Assembly (NCBI RefSeq): GCF_009846755.1
Contig: NZ_AQOR01000012.1
Location: forward strand, 1-64,000
DNA length: 64,000 nucleotides
Reading direction: 5' to 3'
From: Alcanivorax sp. S71-1-4
GTDB taxonomy: Bacteria > Pseudomonadota > Gammaproteobacteria > Pseudomonadales > Alcanivoracaceae
The first letter of the stretch is position 1, and every line of letters starts with the position of its first letter. This document shows positions 17,443 to 25,684 of the stretch, piece after piece. The position numbers and the translations under genes were made by a program. The notes beneath the pieces were generated by a model that worked only from the letters and a program-made list of their open reading frames with translations, had not been told where the DNA came from and did not search any database.

Positions 17443-17460
17443 TGTGTACAGACGTTCACA
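17443..17460. promoter_or_regulatory. FabR/DesT-like palindromic operator before the desaturase operon
   Basis: TGTGTACAGACGTTCACA is an imperfect palindrome (TGTGxAC-N4-GTxCACA) starting 31 bp upstream of the reductase start codon. It shares the GTACA-N3-GTTC core and spacing with the FabR operator as I remember it, and DesT (TetR family) controls desCB in Pseudomonas. No TetR gene is adjacent. Confidence 0.5.
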
Positions 17461-17762
17461 TTAGCGCCTATCGAGCGTCTTGTGAAGCATGCCTGGGTCA
17501 GGCGGGGCTGAACGCAGCCGTGCAGGTGGCCTCCCGGCCTGCGGCAGCATTGCGTGGGGTTGCCGGAGCGCGGCAGTGTCGTGCCGTGGCCTGGGCAGGC
17601 CGGGCACCTGAACCCTCATGTTGAATAAGGAGGGGTACGTTACGCGGGCAAGCGCGACAGCATCCGGCGTCGGGCTTGCCGCAGGCAAGAGGGGTTCGGT
17701 TTCAGAAGCCTGTCAGTTACCGGCTGTGGGGCAAGTCCCGGGGTGCTTTCCCGGCAGGGGCC
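17461..17762. other. Intergenic region between the desaturase operon and the last NRPS gene
   Basis: About 300 bp with no convincing gene. It should hold the promoter of the desaturase operon (minus strand) and the 3' end of the long NRPS transcript, which is on the same strand further upstream. An imperfect inverted repeat (GCGGGCAAGC ... GCTTGCCGC, about 17652-17681) is present, but there is no T-run and no clear terminator. Confidence 0.5.
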
Positions 17763-20700
17763 TCAGGCACTGCGCCGCTGCCGGCGCCCCGCCGTTTTTT
17801 CCACACAATGGGTAACCAGTTCCCGCAGCGCCTGTTCATACAGCGCCACCAGTCGCTCTACCGTCGCCACCTCGTACTGATGCCGGCTGAAAATCCAGTT
17901 CAGCGTCAGCTTCTGGCCGTACACATGCCCGACGATTTCCAGCCAGTTTGCCAGCGGGGCGGCATCGCTGCGTTCACGGCCGGCGGATTCCAGCGCGGGC
18001 TGAAAATCACCGTCACCGGAAAAACTCTGATCGAACTGGCCGAGATAATTGAAGGTGATGCGCGGCGACACAGCACCGAGCTTGTCCCGTGCCGTCTGAT
18101 CACCGAGATACCACAGCACACCATAGCCAATACCTTTGCCCGGCACTGCGCGGCGCTGGTTTTTGACGGCACGGATCAGCGGGCCGGGGGCGGCCTGCCC
18201 CTGCACCAGCCGTAATGGATAGACACTGGTGAACCAGCCCACGGTGCGGCTGAGGTCCAGCCCGGCATCGTCACCTTCGCGGCCATGCCCTTCCAGGTTC
18301 ACCAGCGTGGTGTGCTCGCCACTCCATTGCCAGACCGTGCGTGCCAGGGCCGCCAGCAGCAGATCGTCGATGCTGGTGTCGTAGGCGGCGGGCGCTTCGC
18401 GCAGCAATTGCGCGGTCAGGGTGTCATCCAGTTCGCAGCGCAGGGAATGGTCGGCACCGGTCAGGTTCAGGCTGTCGTGGTCGCGGGGAATATCGGCCAC
18501 GCCCTGAAGCTGGGTGTGCCAGTAATCGGCTTCACTCTGCAACGCCGGCACGCGGGTGGACAGGTAATGCGCCCAGGCACTGAACGGCGCACTGCGCGGC
18601 GGCAATGCGTAGTCGTTGCCGGCGGACAGTGCCTGGTAAAGCCCCTGCATGTCTTCGAGCAGCACGCGCCAGGACACGCCGTCCACGAACAGGTGGTGAA
18701 TCACGATCAGCAGGCGCGATGACTGGTCCGCCATGCGCAGGTACACCACGCGCATCACCGGGCCATCCTGCAACGACAGGCTGCGCTGTGCCGCTTCGCC
18801 AATGCGCAGGATATCGTCCGCGCTGGCGGCATCGCGGACCCAGAGAATGCCCGCGCTGTCTTCCTGTTCGACCGGCGCCTGTTGCCACGCGCCTTCTCCG
18901 GCAGGCCGCAGCCGCATGCGCAATCCGTCGTGGTGGGCCACCAGCCTGGCAATGACCTCTCGCAACACGTCCTCATCCAGCGGTGTTTCAGCACGCAGCA
19001 GCACGGACTGGTTGAAATGATCACGTTCGGGAATGTTTTCCTCGAACAGCCATGCCTGGATCGGCGTCAGCGGTGCCGGGCCGGTGGGCAGCGTGGCGGC
19101 TGACGGCTGCTCGGCGGTGTGCACGTCCGCGTGCCCGGCCTGTTCCACCAGCGCCGCAATGGTGGGGTAACGCATCAGGTCACGCAGGCGCACGGTGATC
19201 GGCACACCGGCCTGTCGCACGCGCGAAATCACCTGAAGACTGAGAATCGAATCACCGCCCAGCTCAAAGAAATGGTCGGTGATGCCGACACGCGGCACGC
19301 CCAGCACCTGTTGCCAGATGTCTGCCAGTTGCTGCTCCGTGTCCGAACGCGGCGCCACATACTCCGCCGCGGTGGTCGCCACCGGCGCGGGCAGTGCGTG
19401 GCGGTCGAGCTTGCCACTGATCAGGCGCGGCAGCGCCGGCAGGTGAATACACTGCGCGGGCACCATGTAATCCGGCAGCCGTGCGGCCAGATGCGCGCGT
19501 GCAGCCCGGCTGTCGTCGTCATCACTTTCCAGCCAGGCGACAAGCTGGCCCTCGTGCACGTCCACCGCAGCATCACGCACGGTCGGCAGTTCGCGCAGCA
19601 GGGCTTCAATTTCGCCCGGCTCGATACGGAAGCCGCGCACTTTTACCTGCCGGTCAGCGCGGCCCAGGTATTCCACTTGCCCGTCCGGCAACCAGCGCGC
19701 GAGATCGCCAGTACGGTACAGGCGGCCACCGTGATGGCTGAACGGGTCCGCGACAAACCGCGACGCGGTCAGCGCCGCGCGCCCCGCATAGCCCCGCGCC
19801 AGGCCATAGCCGCCGATATACAGCTCGCCGATGGCACCCGCCGGCACCGGCTGCATCGCGTCATCCAGAATCCAGGCACTGCGCTCGCCCACCACGCGGC
19901 CGATGGGCGCGAACGGTGTGCTGAAATCCGTCTCCGCCGGCACTTTCCAGATCAGCGGCGTGACCACGGTTTCGGTCGGGCCGTAGCCGTTCAGCAGCCA
20001 GCGCGGGCGTAAAGTGTCACGAATCCGCGCCAGCGTATCGGTGGGCATGGCTTCGCCGCCGAACACATACAGTGACACCGGCGGCGGCGGTGTGCCGTCT
20101 GCGTGCCACTGCGCCAACTGGCCGAGATAGGCCGGCGGAAACGCGGCGGCATCCACCTGTTGCTCACGCAGTACGGCACTGGTCTGTTCCGCCGTCCAGA
20201 GGTCGTCTTCGCGCAGGATCAGGCCAACGCCCTGGCACAGCGCCGCCAGCCAGCGTTCGTGGGCGCCATCGAACGAGAACGACATGAAATGCAGTTCGCG
20301 GCTGCCGGGCGGCATGTCGTAGACCTGCGCCACGGCGCGGCAATGCATGGCCAGTGGCCCGTGTGTCACCGTCACGCCCTTGGGCAGGCCGGTGGAGCCG
20401 GAGGTGTAGATCATGTACGCGAGTTGTTGCGGATGAAGAGGCTGCACCAGCGGTGTGGCGGGCGCCTCCTGTTGCAGCACGTCTTCCAGCGTCCAGACAG
20501 CCGGTGCGCCCAGTGTTTCGCTTTCGGCGCGCAGGGCCTCGGTGGTGATCAGGGCGCGCAGGCCGCTGTCGCGGACCATGAATGCACGACGCTCCGCCGG
20601 CAAGGCGCTGTCCAGCGGCACATAGGCAGCGCCGGCGCGCAGGATGCCCAGCAGCGTGACCAGCAGCCAGGGCGAGCGTGGCAGCGACACGCCCACCAGC

Positions 20701-23700
20701 GTTTCCGTGCCGATGCCGCGTGCGCGAAGACGCTGCGCCATACGATGCGCTTCGGCGTCGAGGGTGGCGAAATCCAGCACGCTGTCACCGAGCGACACGG
20801 CCAGTGCGTGCGGTTGTTGGGTGGCGCGCTCTGCGATCAGGTCGGTCACGGTGCGCTCATCACGCGCAGCCGGCGGGTTGCTGCCCCAGGCCGCCAGTTG
20901 CTGCATCGCCGCCGCACCGATGCGCGGCAATTCACCCAACGGCCGCGCCGCATTCTGGCTGAGTGCATCGAGTAGCTGCTCCATGCGTGCACGGATATGC
21001 AGCGCCTCGTCATCGCTGAACGCCGCACGGCTGTAGCAGTATTCGATTTCCAGGGTGTCGTCCACCTGCACCTGCACGTCCATGGCGTAGCCGGTCAGCC
21101 CTTCGCCGTGCATGGCACCAAAGCGCAGGCCGTAACGGCCGGTATCGCGCAGCGCCTCATCCAGCGGATGGTTTTCAAATACCAGGATGCTGTCGAACAG
21201 CGGCCGGCCAGCGGCGCCGGCCCAGCGCTGCACATCGGCCAGTGCGCTGTATTCGAATTCACGCAGTTGCAGGTTGGTGTGCTGCACGGTACGCAGGTAA
21301 TCGCCGACCGTCTGTTGCGGTGCGGTATTCACCGGCACCGGCAATGTGTTGATAAACAGGCCGACCATCTCCTGCGCACCCGGCAGGGCCGCCGGGCGCC
21401 CGGCCACGGTGGCGCCGAACATCACATGCTCACGCTGGCAACAGCCTTGCAGCACCAGCGCCCAGGCGGCCTGCACCAGCGTATTCATGGTGATCTGCTG
21501 GCCGCGCGCGAAGGTTTGCAGGCGTGCGGTCACATCACTGTCCCAGCGCGTATAAATGCGTTCAAAGCCCGCGCGGGGCTGTGCCGTCGCCGTGGCCGCA
21601 AGCAATGTAGCGCCGTCCTGGCCGGCCAGCTCGCCCTGCCAGAACGCTTTCGCGGTGTCCTGGTCCTGCCGTTGCAGCCAGCGGATATAGTCACCGTAAC
21701 CCGGTGGGGGTGGCGGCAGTGTTTCGCCTGCGTAAGCGCGCAGCCATTCACCGAGCAGACGCGCATCCGCCCAGCCGTCGGCGAGCAGGTGGTGGCGGGT
21801 CCAGATCAGTTGATGGGCATCCTCGCCGGTGCGGATCAGGGTCAGCCGTGACAGGCCGGGCCGCTGCCAGTCGAAGCCGGCGTTGAGATCCTGCGCCACG
21901 CAGTCGGCCAGCGCTTGCGCAATATCCGTTTTCCCGCGCCAGTCGAGTTGACGGATATCCGCCTCGGCCTCGCGCCACACCAGTTGCAACGGGCGTTGCA
22001 TGCCCGGTTGCCAGAGCACGCTGCTGCGCAGGATCGGGTGACGGGCCAGCATCGCGCGCCAGGCGTGCGCCAGCCGCTCGGCGTCCAGCCCTTCGACCGC
22101 AATGCTGAGCTGGTTGATGTACATGCCGCGCTCTTCCATCGAATGGAACAGCATGCCTTCCTGAGTGGGTGACAGCGGGTAGACGTCTTCGATCTGTGTT
22201 TCATCCAGCGTGAGCGTGTCACACAGTTCAGCCGGCAACAGGTCGCGCAGCGTGGCGCGTTCGGACTCGACCTGCATTGCCTGAACAGGCTCGGCCACGG
22301 CAGCCAGTGCAGCGATGGTCTGGCACTCGAACATCTGTCGCGGCGTGATCTGCCAGCCGGCCTGCTGGCAGCGCGCGACAATTTGCAGGCTGAGAATGGA
22401 ATCGCCACCCAGATCGAAAAAATTATCCGCGCGGCCCACTTTTTCTACCAACAATACCTGCTGCCACAGGTGCGCCAGCATCTGTTCGATATCGCCCTGC
22501 GGTGCTTCATAGGGCTGTTCACTGGCGAACACCGGCGCCGGCAATGCCTGCCGGTCCACTTTGCCGTTGGCGTTCAGCGGCAACGCCTCCAGCACGGTGA
22601 TGACGGCCGGCACCATATAGTCCGGCAGTGTCTCGCCCAGCGCCGCACGTAAACGCGCGGCGTCGCTGTCGTCCTGTAGTGACACCCAGGCCACCAGCGC
22701 GGTGCCGCCCGGTGCGTCGCAGGCCATCACCGCCGCGTCACGCACTGCCGGCTGGGCCAGCAATTGCGCTTCGACTTCGCCCGGCTCGATGCGGAAGCCG
22801 CGCACCTTGACCTGCTGATCGATACGGCCGAGATAATCCAGCGTGCCGTCCGGCAGCCAGCGCACGCGGTCGCCGGTGCGGTACAGCCGCGCGCCATGAT
22901 CACTGAACGGGTCGGCAACAAAACGCTCCGCCGACAGCGCCGGGCGGCCGAGATAACCGCGCGCCAGACCGCTGCCACCGAGATACAGTTCACCGGGCTG
23001 GCCCGGCGGCACAGGCTGCATCGTGTCGTCCAGCACCCAGGCGCTGCGATCGCCCACTGGTGTGCCGATGGTCATCGCGGAGGTGGTGCAGTGGCTGTCG
23101 GGGAACGCACAACCGAGTGTTGGCGTGACCACGGTTTCCGTCGGCCCGTAGCCGTTCAGGATGCGCGGCGGTTTCAGCACCTGCTGCACCAGTGCCAGCG
23201 TGCCCCGCGGCATGGCTTCGCCGCCCACAGTGTAGGAACGGATCGGCAGACGGCTGGCCGGTTCGCCGACCAGTTCGGCAATCTGGCGCAAATAGCCGGG
23301 GGTAAAGCAGGCGATGGTGATGCCGTGGCGGGCGATTTCCTCGCAGGTGCGCGTGACCGGCCACAGTGCGTCGTCGCGCGGCATCAGCGCGGCGCCGCTG
23401 GTCAGCGGCACCCAGATGCGTTCGTGCGCGCCGTCGAAACACACCGAGGCGAATTGCAGTTCGCGGTCCTGTGGTGTCATGCCGTAGCGTTCGCTGATGG
23501 CCTGCACATGCATGGCGAACGGGCCGTGTGCGACGGCGACACCTTTTGGCTGGCCGGTGGAGCCGGAGGTGTAGATCAGGTACGCCAGTTGTTCAGGATG
23601 TATCGTCACGCCAGGGGCATGCACCTGCCCGTTCCCGACAAGCTGTTCACGGCGCAGCACCCGAACCTGTTCCGGCACGGGCAGCGACGGCAACAGGGCA

Positions 23701-25511
23701 TCGGTGGTCAGCAGCAGGCGCATGCCGCTGTCTTCCATCATGTAACGCAGCCGGTCGGCCGGATACTGCGGGTCCAGCGGCACGTAGGCGCCACCGGCAC
23801 GGTGAATGGCCAGCAGCGCAATGATCAGGCCGGCGTCGCGGGGCAGGGCCACGCCGACCCGTGTTTCGGCGCGCACGCCGGCGGCCATCAACTGGTGCGC
23901 GAGCGCGTTGGCCTGCGCATCCAGTGCGGCGTAACTCAGCGTGCCAGCCGCGGTGATCAGGGCGTCGGCCTCGGGCCGTTGCCGTGCCTGTTCGCTGATG
24001 CGGTGATGCGCCGGTACAAAGGCCGGCGCGTTGACGGGCGGTTGCCCCCAGGCGGTCAGCGTCTGCTGTTCGCTGGTCGTCAACAGCGGCAGGTCACCCA
24101 GCACCGCGTCGGGGGTCTGCACCAGGGCGGTGACCAGCACTTCATACTGCGCGGCCAGTGCGGCAACGGTGTCTGCTTCAAACAATTCCTGCGCATAGGT
24201 AAAGGTGGCCGCGACACTGCCGTCCGCCTGCGCCAGCGTGGCCAGCGCCAGTTCAAACTGTGCCTGGCGTGGCCGCAGTGGAAACGCACCGACCGTCACA
24301 CCCGGCAAGCTCGCCTGTTCCGCCTCGCCTTGTTGCTGGTGATCAAAGGCCACCTGAAACAGTGGACTGCTGTCGAGGCTGCGCGCCGGGTGCAGCGCGT
24401 CCACCAGTTCTTCAAACGGCAGGTCCTGGTGCGATTGCGCGGCCAGTGTGGTGGCGCGAACCTGTTGCACCAGTTCATTCAGGGTCATGCCCGGCGCCAG
24501 CCGTGCGCGCAGTACCTGGGTGTTGACGAAAAAGCCGATCACGCCTTCGGTTTCGGTGCGCTGCCGGTTGGCCAGCGGCACGCCGACACGAATGTCATCC
24601 AGCCCGCTGCGTCGGCTCAGCAATACCTGGAACGCGGCCAGCAGCGCCATGAACAGCGTGGCGCCCTGCCCGGCCAGCCGGCCGCGCAGATCATTGATCA
24701 GCGACGCCGGCAAGTGCACCGTGTGGCGCGCGGCGGTATAACGGCCGCCGGCACGGCGCGGGGCGTCGGCGGGCAATTGCAGGACCGGCTGCGCGCCGCC
24801 CAGTTCTGCGCGCCAATAGGCCAGTTGCCGTGCGCGCTCGCCGGCCTCCAGCGCATGCCGTTGCCAGAGCGCGTAGTCCGCGTAACTGACGGGCAGCAGG
24901 GGCAGTGCTGCGTTGCCGCCGGCGGCGTAACACTGCATCAGTTCGTGCAGCAGAATCTGCATCGACCAGCCGTCGGCGACGATATGGTGCACCACCAGCA
25001 CCAGCACCTGTTCCTTCTCACCGGTACGCAACAGCACAGCGCGCAGCAGCGGCCCGGTACGCAGGTCGAACGGCGCGGCAGCGATGGCCTCGGCGCGTGC
25101 GCGGGCCAGTGACGGATCGGCCAGGGTTTCTTCCTGCCAGGACACCTCGCCCTCCGGGAGACAGGCCTGCAAGGCGTGGCCGTCTTCGGTGTCGATAAAG
25201 CGGGTGCGCAGGGCGGCGTGCCGTGCGACCAGCGTGGCCAGCGCCGCACGCAGTGCCACCACATCAAGCGGGCCCGTCAGCGTCAGCGCACCGCTGATGT
25301 GATAGGCCGTGCCGGCCGGGTCCAGGCGCCAGAGAAACCATTGCCGCGCCTGAGCAAACGACAAGGGGCAGGGGCCGTCGTCCGCACGCGGCACCATCGG
25401 CAGTTGCGCGAAGTCGATGCCTTGCTGTTGCAGCGCAGCAAGAAAATCACGCTGCTTGTGCCCGGGTAACCGGGCAAACCGTTCGGCGATGGTGCGCAGG
25501 GCGGCGTTCAT
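17763..25511 (-). CDS. NRPS, two hydroxyornithine modules: C-A-T-C-A-T-E
   Basis: A 2582-residue synthetase. Domain landmarks: C1 with HHIVADG (about 174), A1 (YTSGSTG about 645), T1 (LGGDS about 1034), C2 with HHLLADG (about 1240), A2 (about 1704), T2 (about 2087) and a C-terminal E domain with HHLFVDGVSWR (about 2274) and FNYLGQFD (about 2490). My hand-read codes are DGECTGGVTK (A1) and DGEAVGGVTK (A2), close to hydroxyornithine codes in pyoverdine synthetases. So it should add two N5-acyl-N5-hydroxyornithines, the second as the D form. C2 begins like a D-accepting domain although module 1 has no E domain. It ends in E with no thioesterase. Last gene of the operon; GGAG lies 12 bp before the ATG. 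Separated from the preceding gene by 173 bp with an inverted repeat. Confidence 0.92.
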   Translation of the reverse strand: MNAALRTIAERFARLPGHKQRDFLAALQQQGIDFAQLPMVPRADDGPCPLSFAQARQWFLWRLDPAGTAYHISGALTLTGPLDVVALRAALATLVARHAALRTRFIDTEDGHALQACLPEGEVSWQEETLADPSLARARAEAIAAAPFDLRTGPLLRAVLLRTGEKEQVLVLVVHHIVADGWSMQILLHELMQCYAAGGNAALPLLPVSYADYALWQRHALEAGERARQLAYWRAELGGAQPVLQLPADAPRRAGGRYTAARHTVHLPASLINDLRGRLAGQGATLFMALLAAFQVLLSRRSGLDDIRVGVPLANRQRTETEGVIGFFVNTQVLRARLAPGMTLNELVQQVRATTLAAQSHQDLPFEELVDALHPARSLDSSPLFQVAFDHQQQGEAEQASLPGVTVGAFPLRPRQAQFELALATLAQADGSVAATFTYAQELFEADTVAALAAQYEVLVTALVQTPDAVLGDLPLLTTSEQQTLTAWGQPPVNAPAFVPAHHRISEQARQRPEADALITAAGTLSYAALDAQANALAHQLMAAGVRAETRVGVALPRDAGLIIALLAIHRAGGAYVPLDPQYPADRLRYMMEDSGMRLLLTTDALLPSLPVPEQVRVLRREQLVGNGQVHAPGVTIHPEQLAYLIYTSGSTGQPKGVAVAHGPFAMHVQAISERYGMTPQDRELQFASVCFDGAHERIWVPLTSGAALMPRDDALWPVTRTCEEIARHGITIACFTPGYLRQIAELVGEPASRLPIRSYTVGGEAMPRGTLALVQQVLKPPRILNGYGPTETVVTPTLGCAFPDSHCTTSAMTIGTPVGDRSAWVLDDTMQPVPPGQPGELYLGGSGLARGYLGRPALSAERFVADPFSDHGARLYRTGDRVRWLPDGTLDYLGRIDQQVKVRGFRIEPGEVEAQLLAQPAVRDAAVMACDAPGGTALVAWVSLQDDSDAARLRAALGETLPDYMVPAVITVLEALPLNANGKVDRQALPAPVFASEQPYEAPQGDIEQMLAHLWQQVLLVEKVGRADNFFDLGGDSILSLQIVARCQQAGWQITPRQMFECQTIAALAAVAEPVQAMQVESERATLRDLLPAELCDTLTLDETQIEDVYPLSPTQEGMLFHSMEERGMYINQLSIAVEGLDAERLAHAWRAMLARHPILRSSVLWQPGMQRPLQLVWREAEADIRQLDWRGKTDIAQALADCVAQDLNAGFDWQRPGLSRLTLIRTGEDAHQLIWTRHHLLADGWADARLLGEWLRAYAGETLPPPPPGYGDYIRWLQRQDQDTAKAFWQGELAGQDGATLLAATATAQPRAGFERIYTRWDSDVTARLQTFARGQQITMNTLVQAAWALVLQGCCQREHVMFGATVAGRPAALPGAQEMVGLFINTLPVPVNTAPQQTVGDYLRTVQHTNLQLREFEYSALADVQRWAGAAGRPLFDSILVFENHPLDEALRDTGRYGLRFGAMHGEGLTGYAMDVQVQVDDTLEIEYCYSRAAFSDDEALHIRARMEQLLDALSQNAARPLGELPRIGAAAMQQLAAWGSNPPAARDERTVTDLIAERATQQPHALAVSLGDSVLDFATLDAEAHRMAQRLRARGIGTETLVGVSLPRSPWLLVTLLGILRAGAAYVPLDSALPAERRAFMVRDSGLRALITTEALRAESETLGAPAVWTLEDVLQQEAPATPLVQPLHPQQLAYMIYTSGSTGLPKGVTVTHGPLAMHCRAVAQVYDMPPGSRELHFMSFSFDGAHERWLAALCQGVGLILREDDLWTAEQTSAVLREQQVDAAAFPPAYLGQLAQWHADGTPPPPVSLYVFGGEAMPTDTLARIRDTLRPRWLLNGYGPTETVVTPLIWKVPAETDFSTPFAPIGRVVGERSAWILDDAMQPVPAGAIGELYIGGYGLARGYAGRAALTASRFVADPFSHHGGRLYRTGDLARWLPDGQVEYLGRADRQVKVRGFRIEPGEIEALLRELPTVRDAAVDVHEGQLVAWLESDDDDSRAARAHLAARLPDYMVPAQCIHLPALPRLISGKLDRHALPAPVATTAAEYVAPRSDTEQQLADIWQQVLGVPRVGITDHFFELGGDSILSLQVISRVRQAGVPITVRLRDLMRYPTIAALVEQAGHADVHTAEQPSAATLPTGPAPLTPIQAWLFEENIPERDHFNQSVLLRAETPLDEDVLREVIARLVAHHDGLRMRLRPAGEGAWQQAPVEQEDSAGILWVRDAASADDILRIGEAAQRSLSLQDGPVMRVVYLRMADQSSRLLIVIHHLFVDGVSWRVLLEDMQGLYQALSAGNDYALPPRSAPFSAWAHYLSTRVPALQSEADYWHTQLQGVADIPRDHDSLNLTGADHSLRCELDDTLTAQLLREAPAAYDTSIDDLLLAALARTVWQWSGEHTTLVNLEGHGREGDDAGLDLSRTVGWFTSVYPLRLVQGQAAPGPLIRAVKNQRRAVPGKGIGYGVLWYLGDQTARDKLGAVSPRITFNYLGQFDQSFSGDGDFQPALESAGRERSDAAPLANWLEIVGHVYGQKLTLNWIFSRHQYEVATVERLVALYEQALRELVTHCVEKTAGRRQRRSA

Positions 25512-25537
25512 GGGGTGGCGGTCTCCGGGGTGGGAAA

Positions 25538-25647
25538 GGTCGGACGTCTGACGTCTGACGTCGGACGCAAAAACCGGGAAAACATAACGCTCATACTCCG
25601 TCGCACTTTCTTTTCAGCGTCCGACGTCAGACGTCCGACGTCCGACC
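25538..25647. repeat. 31-bp inverted repeat of GACGTC units between two NRPS genes
   Basis: The left arm (25538-25568) and right arm (25617-25647) are reverse complements at 30 of 31 positions. Each arm is made of 8-bp units of the type GACGTCTG/GACGTCGG. The 48-bp centre contains AAAAACCGGGAAAACA and CTTTCTTTTC. It lies within the NRPS operon, in the only large gap between biosynthetic genes (25512-25684), and could form a very stable mRNA hairpin or a DNA cruciform. Similar GACGTC-rich intergenic repeats occur in other high-GC gammaproteobacteria from memory. Confidence 0.85.
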
Positions 25648-25684
25648 CACTCTTCAAACACACCCCAGTCTCCACTCGCCCCCC

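Noticed and set aside
22764-25112. Open frame of 782 codons on the plus strand, opposite the NRPS gene
   Set aside because: It is wholly antisense to conserved C and A domains, rich in His/Arg/Gln as expected of a GC-rich shadow frame, and has no recognisable domain.
25538-25647. Possible CRISPR-like array from repeated GACGTC units
   Set aside because: Units are 8 bp and contiguous with no spacers, and the overall form is a single inverted repeat.
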